NCBI GenBank assembly: GCA_002469845.1 | Contig: DKNZ01000024.1 | Coordinates: 1-13,486 of the forward strand | Direction: 5' to 3' | Source: Cellvibrionales bacterium UBA7375 | GTDB taxonomy: Bacteria > Pseudomonadota > Gammaproteobacteria > Pseudomonadales > Porticoccaceae | DNA: 13,486 bases | Part shown: positions 8,643 through 13,486 of the stretch, piece by piece | Position numbering within the stretch: the first letter of the stretch is position 1 | Layout of the letters: each line of letters starts with the position of its first letter | The notes under the pieces: generated by a model | What the model was told of the DNA's origin: nothing | Database searches by the model: none | What the model saw: only the letters and a program-made list of their open reading frames with translations | Made by a program: the position numbers and the translations under genes

Positions 8643-8654
8643 TGGCTTGTAACC

Positions 8655-9749
8655 ATGACTAGACCCACTTCAGCGATTATTGATACTTCGGCATTGCGAG
8701 CCAATTTCGCCTTGGCCCAACGGTTAGCTCCCAAGGCTAAAAGTATGCCTATGGTTAAAGCTAATGCCTATGGGCATGGCATGGTTAATGTCGCCCAAAC
8801 ATTGGCTGATATGGCACCGGCATTCGGGGTTGCCTGTATTGAAGAAGCTCTTGAGTTGCGTCAAGCAAATATCAAACAACCTATACTCCTACTTGAAGGG
8901 CCCCATAGTGCAGATGAAGTTGAAATAGCAGAGCAGCATGGATTTTGGCTAATGCTTGAAAATTATAATCAGCTTCAAGCAGTATTAAGTTCTCAATTAA
9001 CTACAGCGATTACCGTCTGGCTTAAACTAGATACTGGAATGCACCGTCTTGGTTTTCAACCTGAAGATTTAAAATCTATTTATAAGCAAGTTTCTGATAG
9101 CTCTAATGTGGCAGATGATATTGTTCTAGCCACCCATTTTGCCTGTGCCGATAATCTCGACAGTAATTTTACGAATCAGCAATTGCAACGTTTTGAATCT
9201 GCAATTGATAGCCTTGAGGCTAAACCTAATCTCATTAGCCTGACAAATTCAGCCGCTATACTTGGCTGGCCCTCTATCCAAGATAATTGGCAGCGTCCCG
9301 GTTATATGCTTTACGGTGCCTCGCCATTCGCTAAGCCGCACAAAAATGCTGATCAGTTGAAACCGGTAATGCACTTTCAGTCTGCTGTTATATCAATTCG
9401 CTCAATTGCCTGTGGCGAATCTGTAGGCTATACCGCTAATTGGACGGCTGAACGTCCATCGGTAATAGCCACTATTGCTGTAGGCTATGGTGACGGCTAT
9501 CCTCGGCATGCGCCAAACGGCACACCTGTGCTTATTGGCGGGATTAAATGTCCTTTGGTGGGAAATGTATCCATGGATATGATTAGCGTCGATATTACCG
9601 ATCTTCCATGGCCTATCGATATTGGTGAAAAGGTTACGCTATGGGGTCCAGATCTAGGGGTCAACGAAGTTGCTAAGCACTGCGGCACTATTGGCTATGA
9701 ACTACTAACTCGAATGCCATCAAGGGTACCTAGAGTTTACCAAGACTAA
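8655..9749 (+). CDS. alr: Alanine racemase
   Basis: This PLP-dependent racemase of 364 residues interconverts L- and D-alanine in the cytoplasm, chiefly for peptidoglycan. The N-terminal TIM-barrel domain carries the PLP lysine K35 in MVKANAYGHG. The C-terminal beta domain carries the second catalytic base, Y259 in SVGYTANWTAERP, followed by AVGYGDGYPR and VGNVSMDMISVD. The last motif reads VGNVSMD, where many homologues have VGRVSMD. Length is typical. It begins 12 bases after the dat stop. I see no Shine-Dalgarno before its ATG, so translation may depend on ribosomes finishing dat. Its end faces the flavoprotein gene on the other strand with 8 bases between. Whether this is the cell's only racemase cannot be told from the window. 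Confidence 0.97.
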   Translation: MTRPTSAIIDTSALRANFALAQRLAPKAKSMPMVKANAYGHGMVNVAQTLADMAPAFGVACIEEALELRQANIKQPILLLEGPHSADEVEIAEQHGFWLMLENYNQLQAVLSSQLTTAITVWLKLDTGMHRLGFQPEDLKSIYKQVSDSSNVADDIVLATHFACADNLDSNFTNQQLQRFESAIDSLEAKPNLISLTNSAAILGWPSIQDNWQRPGYMLYGASPFAKPHKNADQLKPVMHFQSAVISIRSIACGESVGYTANWTAERPSVIATIAVGYGDGYPRHAPNGTPVLIGGIKCPLVGNVSMDMISVDITDLPWPIDIGEKVTLWGPDLGVNEVAKHCGTIGYELLTRMPSRVPRVYQD

Positions 9750-9757
9750 ATTAAAGT

Positions 9758-10243
9758 CTAATCGAAAGTCCACTGGTTGCGCTCAGCAAACCGCCCTGAA
9801 TTATCGGTCAATTTTATCAATGACGGGGTAAAACTAAACTTACCACTGCGCTCAAAAGCAGATGCAATTTTTTGCTGTTGCTCAGTGGTTGGATTATTGA
9901 TTATTTCGGCAACTTCAGGAAACCGTGCAAAGTAAATTGATTGCCAGTGGAGGGTTTGACTCTGGTCCACCTCGTTAATTACACCTTGCATTTGCAACCC
10001 TTTAATGGCCTGCCAATCCCCCTGATAGCTAGCATACACAGAGGCTGCAGCGGCACCATTAGTAGGTAAATTTTTAATATGCCGGCTACTGTGGGACGAT
10101 AAAAAATACAGTACTGGTTTTTCTTCAATATAACAGCTGGCATAGAGCACGGGTGCTGACCAGCTACCAATGGTATCAGCCGTTGCGAGCGTTAAAACAG
10201 ACTCTGACTGAAGCAGTTCCCAGAATGGCAGATCACTAGACAT
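9758..10243 (-). CDS. FMN-binding split-barrel protein (pyridoxamine-5'-phosphate oxidase-like, YhbP-like)
   Basis: A small cytoplasmic protein of 161 residues from the chosen ATG (10243). The N-terminal part reads LTLATADTIGSWSAPVLYA, then PVLYFLSSHSSRHIKNL and GAAAASVYA, the strand pattern of the flavin-reductase/PNPOx-like split barrel that binds FMN or a related cofactor. The C-terminus, LIKLTDNSGRFAERNQW, resembles the end of E. coli YhbP (UPF0306). An ATG at 10270 would add nine residues. I prefer the inner one because GGGAAGG lies just upstream, while the outer one has no good site. The start overlaps the ubiX stop by 8 bases, implying translational coupling. It is probably not the vitamin B6 enzyme PdxH, which is longer. 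The substrate is unknown, and the neighbourhood hints at flavin chemistry. Family assignment is moderately sure; function is not. Confidence 0.75.
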   Translation of the reverse strand: MSSDLPFWELLQSESVLTLATADTIGSWSAPVLYASCYIEEKPVLYFLSSHSSRHIKNLPTNGAAAASVYASYQGDWQAIKGLQMQGVINEVDQSQTLHWQSIYFARFPEVAEIINNPTTEQQQKIASAFERSGKFSFTPSLIKLTDNSGRFAERNQWTFD

Positions 10244-10802
10244 TGCCTTCCCAGCGTTCAGTATCAGCATCTTCTAAATCAAATAGGTCTAAAATTCTTG
10301 CTACAGAATGATCAATAATATCGTCGACTGTTTTCGGCTGGGTATAAAATGCGGGTGCCGGCGGACAGAGAATAGCACCCATCTGACTTACCTTTAGCAT
10401 TAATTCACAATGGCCGATATGCAGCGGCGTTTCTCGGGGTACTATCACTAGGCGACGACGCTCTTTTAAAACAACATCAGCTGCGCGCACAATTAGATTA
10501 TCTGCGTAGGAATTTGCGATTGCAGAAAGTGTTTTCATAGAGCATGGCACTACCACCATACCTGCGGTTTTAAAGGAACCACTGGCAATACTGGCGCCAA
10601 TATTTTTGCTGTTATGCACCACATCAGCCAAGGCCTCGACCTGCTCTGCAGTGTATTCAGTTTCTATGCCTATGGTCATTTTAGCCGCCTGACTAATCAC
10701 CAAATGCACTTCTACATCATCGCGTTTGGCCAGTCTTTCCAGTAGCCTTATGCCATAGATTACTGCACTTGAGCCTGATATACCGACAATAAGTCGCTTC
10801 AC
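10236..10802 (-). CDS. ubiX: Flavin prenyltransferase UbiX
   Basis: UbiX attaches a dimethylallyl group to FMN to make prenylated FMN, the cofactor of UbiD-type decarboxylases, used in ubiquinone synthesis. The 188-residue protein has the Rossmann-like flavoprotein start RLIVGISGSSAVIYG with a phosphate-binding loop. The VVPCSMKTLSAIANSYADNL segment follows, then RRRLVIVPRETPL and the GAILCPPAPAFY end region, all standard for the family. The start codon is GTG (10802-10800), with a strong AGAGGT 8 bases upstream. The fadD-like gene lies 77 bases upstream on the same strand with no terminator between, so the two may share a transcript. The flavoprotein gene overlaps its 3' end. No ubiD is in the window. 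A phenolic-acid decarboxylase-associated Pad1 role is possible but less likely. Confidence 0.95.
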   Translation of the reverse strand: MKRLIVGISGSSAVIYGIRLLERLAKRDDVEVHLVISQAAKMTIGIETEYTAEQVEALADVVHNSKNIGASIASGSFKTAGMVVVPCSMKTLSAIANSYADNLIVRAADVVLKERRRLVIVPRETPLHIGHCELMLKVSQMGAILCPPAPAFYTQPKTVDDIIDHSVARILDLFDLEDADTERWEGNV

Positions 10803-10879
10803 AACTATTTACCTCTAAACAGCTTTATTAATTTAAATCGAGATTTTTAGGGTAACAGGTTGAGAGGTATTTCTAAAGA

Positions 10880-12547
10880 TTAACTAGTTTCCTCAGCCCT
10901 TAAATCTTTTCGTAACACCTTACCTACGTTAGACATGGGTAACTGGTCTCTAAACTCAACATATTTTGGTACTTTATAGCCAGCCATTGTCTGCTTACAA
11001 AAATCTATTACCTGAGCTTCTGTCAGTTTTGGGTTGGCGCTGACCACAAACATCTTTACTACCTCACCTGCCTTGGGATCTGGCACACCAATAGCAGCAC
11101 ACTGAGAAATATCTGGATGAACAGTTAAGGCTTGTTCTAATTCGTTGGGGTAGACATTAAAACCAGAAACAATAATCATATCTTTTAGTCGATCCACAAC
11201 CTTAATAAACCCCTGCTCATCAAGTTTGACTATATCGCCAGTATGCAACCATCCATCGACAATAGTTTCAGCTGTTTTTTCCGAGCAGTTCCAGTAGCCT
11301 TCCATAACTTGATCGCCATGCACACACAGCTCGCCTTCACCACCCACTTCTTGTTCTTCGCCCTGTTCGTTGACAATTTTAATCTCAGTACCTGGAATAG
11401 GTATGCCAGCACTTCCAATCTTTTGATACCCTAAAGGGTTCATAGACACCACCGGTGATGCCTCAGTCATTCCATAGCCTTCACTAACTACACAGCCCGT
11501 TACTTTTTGCCAATCCTCCGCCACCGATTCCATCAATGCCATACCGCCAGACAGGGTTATGCGCAATTTAGAAAAATCTATACGACTAAATTTGGGGTGT
11601 TCCATTAATGCGACAAACAGTGAATTTAGACCAGTAAAAATTTCAAATTTATATTTATTTATTGTACTAATAAAAGCTGAAATATTTCGCGGATCTGGAA
11701 TCAAAATACTATGGCCTTTAATAGCCGGAATAATTCCTAAACAAAGCGCATAGGAATAGATGTGATACATGGGTAGTGGTGCAATAGTACAGGCACCTTC
11801 AAGGGATTTTTCACGACTAGATAACACCGAAAGGCACTGGGAAATATTTGACAACACCGATTTATTAGTCAGCATTACACCCTTAGATGCGCCCGTGGTA
11901 CCGCCTGTATATTGAAGCGTGCAGATATCGTTTAATTGGGCTGAGTAGGCTTGAAAGGTACAGCCAAAATTTAGCAAATCAGAAAATGCAATCCAATCGC
12001 CTGATTTTACTTTAGTCCAGCGATCGGTCAGCCTCATCAATAGACCACCTAGCATTCTTTTGGGGGCGGGAAGCAAATCGAGAGCTCTGACTAGGATTAC
12101 ATGCTCAATTGGGGTATTGGGAAGTGCCTCAAGAACGGTACTATAAAATTTATCCAACACAAAAACTGCTTTGACGCCGGCATCATTAAACTGGTGAATT
12201 AACTCTCTGGATGAATACATGGGATTAGTATTCACCACCACCAAACCAACATGCCAGGCTGCCAAGGCAATCGCGGGATATTGAATTAGATTTGGCAGCT
12301 GAATAGCAATTCTATCGCCCGCTTTTAAGCCCAATTCCTTTTGCAGATAACTGGCGATTCTTCTGGATATTTGGTCTACCTCTCCATAGCTAAGAGTTTG
12401 ACCTAAGCAACTAAAAGCTGGTTTATCCGGGCATTCCAATACAGTATTAGACCAAAATCTAATTAAAGACTCAGCTAGAAGTTGAGGCTGATCGCTGGTT
12501 AACCCAACTCGCTCGCGCCCTTCTTTTACAGCTTTCTCTAGTAACAT
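10880..12547 (-). CDS. fadD: Long-chain fatty acid-CoA ligase (FadD-type)
   Basis: This ANL-superfamily adenylate-forming enzyme of 555 residues activates fatty acids to acyl-CoA via acyl-AMP, probably at the inner face of the membrane. The ATP-binding P-loop is YTGGTTGASKG (213-223), and GYGMTEASP (357-365) is the second core motif. GWLHTGDI (432-439) contains the adenosine-ribose aspartate, and VDRLKDMIIVSGFNVYPNE is the hinge into the C-terminal domain. The catalytic lysine is K543 in NVGKVLRKDLR. Overall pattern and length fit FadD rather than acetyl-CoA or 4-coumarate ligases, though chain-length preference is not visible. I start at ATG 12547; a TTG one codon upstream is the alternative, and the Shine-Dalgarno (GGGT) is weak. 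A 22-base palindrome about 70 bases upstream may be an operator. ubiX follows. Confidence 0.92.
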   Translation of the reverse strand: MLLEKAVKEGRERVGLTSDQPQLLAESLIRFWSNTVLECPDKPAFSCLGQTLSYGEVDQISRRIASYLQKELGLKAGDRIAIQLPNLIQYPAIALAAWHVGLVVVNTNPMYSSRELIHQFNDAGVKAVFVLDKFYSTVLEALPNTPIEHVILVRALDLLPAPKRMLGGLLMRLTDRWTKVKSGDWIAFSDLLNFGCTFQAYSAQLNDICTLQYTGGTTGASKGVMLTNKSVLSNISQCLSVLSSREKSLEGACTIAPLPMYHIYSYALCLGIIPAIKGHSILIPDPRNISAFISTINKYKFEIFTGLNSLFVALMEHPKFSRIDFSKLRITLSGGMALMESVAEDWQKVTGCVVSEGYGMTEASPVVSMNPLGYQKIGSAGIPIPGTEIKIVNEQGEEQEVGGEGELCVHGDQVMEGYWNCSEKTAETIVDGWLHTGDIVKLDEQGFIKVVDRLKDMIIVSGFNVYPNELEQALTVHPDISQCAAIGVPDPKAGEVVKMFVVSANPKLTEAQVIDFCKQTMAGYKVPKYVEFRDQLPMSNVGKVLRKDLRAEETS

Positions 12548-12615
12548 CAAAGACCCAATACTTTTTTATATTATTATTTTAGTACAACTTTCTTTCGTTT
12601 TTCCTTAAAACATTT

Positions 12616-12637
12616 TAAATGATTTATAAATCATTTA
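12616..12637. promoter_or_regulatory. 22-base perfect palindrome upstream of the fadD-like gene
   Basis: Each half reads TAAATGATTTA followed by its exact reverse complement, giving an uninterrupted dyad of 22 bases. It lies in the 109-base gap between the small membrane protein stop (12657) and the fadD start (12547), about 70 bases before the fadD ATG. A symmetric site of this size is typical of dimeric repressors such as TetR- or GntR-type regulators of fatty-acid genes, but it does not match an operator consensus I can name. As RNA it could form an AU-only hairpin, but no U-tract follows, so a terminator is less likely. The rest of the gap is AT-rich, with no clear -35/-10 pair. Confidence 0.45.
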
Positions 12638-12656
12638 CCCCAAAAATTACTTATGT

Positions 12657-13013
12657 CTATTTAGCTAGAGAGGGATTTTTTCGACGTCCTAAAATGGGTG
12701 ATATTAAACTGTAAAAAATAATCGAAATAAAACTCACAGCCAGAATTGGCGCTAATCCACGCTGAAAACCCATATCTTTATTGCTTAACAAAATACCTTC
12801 ATAGAGACTGACAAAAAAGGCTGGGGCCAAATAAGGATTATCTGGATAGGCAGTAACAGGTGTAAAGAAAGTCACTAGAAAGAGAATAAGCAACATATGC
12901 CTTATCCAGCGCGAGGAAATTTTTCTAATTAATAACCAAAAAATGCCTAGCAGGCATATTACCCCTGCTGAGTAAGCAATCCAGCCCCAAATATAACTCT
13001 CTGTACTGTACAT
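12657..13013 (-). CDS. Small inner-membrane protein of unknown function
   Basis: I do not recognise this 118-residue protein. It has three clear hydrophobic segments: about 8-29 (IWGWIAYSAGVICLLGIFWL), 39-56 (HMLLILFLVTFFTPVTAY) and 87-108 (LAPILAVSFISIIFYSLISP). A weaker amphipathic stretch lies near 62-77. The loop after the first helix is basic (RKISSRWIRH), as is the C-terminus (GRRKNPSLAK), which by the positive-inside rule puts both in the cytoplasm. The PDNPYLAP stretch after helix 2 would face the periplasm, so the chain probably crosses three times with its N-terminus outside. There is no cleavable signal peptide. The gene begins 2 bases after the ycgN stop, so the two are almost certainly translated from one mRNA. 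That linkage is the only functional clue. Confidence 0.8.
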   Translation of the reverse strand: MYSTESYIWGWIAYSAGVICLLGIFWLLIRKISSRWIRHMLLILFLVTFFTPVTAYPDNPYLAPAFFVSLYEGILLSNKDMGFQRGLAPILAVSFISIIFYSLISPILGRRKNPSLAK

Positions 13014-13015
13014 AA

Positions 13016-13453
13016 TTAATCAACCCATTGGATAATATGCTGTTCAAGATCATGCTCTTTGACACCTACTTCAGAGGTTGCAAAGTGCCTGACCGAACCT
13101 AGCACTTGGTGCACTGCTTCACGATTACCTGTTCTCAAATGATGCCAATCTGGTAGAGGTTTGCCCTGTTCTATCAGTTTATAGGCGCATGTATCAGGCA
13201 GCCATTGTATGGACTCTAAATTTTTGTGATCAAGCTTAACGCAATCATCAACCTGTTTTTGTCGATTTTTGTAATCTGAGCAACGACAGGCATTTATATT
13301 TAATAACTTGCAGGCAAGATCGGTGTGGTATATTTCAGCAGTGTCAAAATCCTCTAGTTTTACTAGGCAACATTTCCCACATCCATCACACAATGATTCC
13401 CATTCTGCCGATGTCATTTGATGCAATTTTTTGGTTTGCCAAAATTCACTCAT
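13016..13453 (-). CDS. ycgN: YcgN family cysteine-cluster protein (UPF0260, CxxCxxCC)
   Basis: This 145-residue protein is of the YcgN/UPF0260 family and of usual length. The N-terminal signature C22-DG-C25-GK-C28-C29 is the CxxCxxCC metal-binding cluster. More cysteines follow at C48, C56, C58, C71 and C89, many conserved in the family. The pattern implies an Fe-S or zinc centre in a cytoplasmic protein, but no biochemical activity is established for YcgN that I know of. Other recognisable family stretches are WLPDTCAYKL, LPDWHHL and GVKEHDLEQHIIQW. The gene heads the minus-strand block here and is followed at 2 bases by the membrane-protein gene. In E. coli fadD, rnd and ycgN lie in one chromosomal neighbourhood, so rnd or ycgL may lie just beyond the right edge. 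Only 33 bases of upstream sequence are present, so its promoter cannot be judged. Confidence 0.95.
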   Translation of the reverse strand: MSEFWQTKKLHQMTSAEWESLCDGCGKCCLVKLEDFDTAEIYHTDLACKLLNINACRCSDYKNRQKQVDDCVKLDHKNLESIQWLPDTCAYKLIEQGKPLPDWHHLRTGNREAVHQVLGSVRHFATSEVGVKEHDLEQHIIQWVD

Positions 13454-13486
13454 ATCTCAATTATTATTATTCCTTGATTTGACTTT

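Noticed and set aside
9743..9759. AGACT...AGTCT inverted repeat at the convergent alr/flavoprotein junction, considered as bidirectional terminator
   Set aside because: It has only five base pairs with a 7-base AT loop and no T-tract. A terminator may exist here but the sequence does not show it.
1..13486. Mobile elements, CRISPR arrays, tRNA/rRNA genes, toxin-antitoxin or defence islands
   Set aside because: I looked on both strands and saw no transposase, integrase, spaced direct repeats, cloverleaf-like sequence or defence-type domains. Gene style is uniform across the window.

Overview
The window is a stretch of ordinary, densely coded bacterial chromosome. I see no phage, insertion sequence, integron, CRISPR array, tRNA or rRNA in it. 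The gene families are a proteobacterial-type AspRS, a ProRS with an inserted editing domain, YebC, UbiX, FadD and YcgN. Together with the moderately AT-rich composition they point to a gammaproteobacterium, plausibly a marine Cellvibrionales-like lineage. That placement is inference from gene content and style, not from a phylogenetic marker.

Layout. (1) 1-3504, minus strand: a HIT-family hydrolase, then aspS and yebC, then the N-terminal part of an uncharacterised protein with a Glu/Ala/Pro-rich repeat tail that runs off the left edge. A good sigma70-type promoter lies between the HIT gene and aspS. (2) 3610-9749, plus strand: proS, then the three subunits of 5-oxoprolinase (pxpA, pxpB, pxpC, with 4-base ATGA overlaps between A/B and B/C), then a D-amino-acid aminotransferase (dat) and an alanine racemase (alr). 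(3) 9758-13453, minus strand, convergent with block 2: ycgN, a small membrane protein, a FadD-type acyl-CoA synthetase, ubiX, and an FMN-binding split-barrel protein whose start overlaps the ubiX stop.

How the genes fit together. The two aminoacyl-tRNA synthetases are divergently arranged around the HIT gene. aspS and yebC are 19 bases apart and both serve translation; YebC-family proteins help ribosomes through difficult peptide stretches. PxpABC opens 5-oxoproline to L-glutamate at the cost of ATP. Alr converts L-Ala to D-Ala, and Dat can move the amino group of D-Ala to 2-oxoglutarate to give D-Glu. The plus-strand block therefore reads as a glutamate/D-amino-acid supply module that could feed peptidoglycan synthesis. 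UbiX makes prenylated FMN for UbiD-type decarboxylases in ubiquinone synthesis. FadD activates fatty acids.

Nothing here amounts to a new system. The points most worth a second look are the acidic Ala/Pro-repeat protein at the left edge, the pxpABC-dat-alr grouping, a 22-base perfect palindrome upstream of fadD, the non-discriminating signature in AspRS, and the ubiX/flavoprotein overlap.
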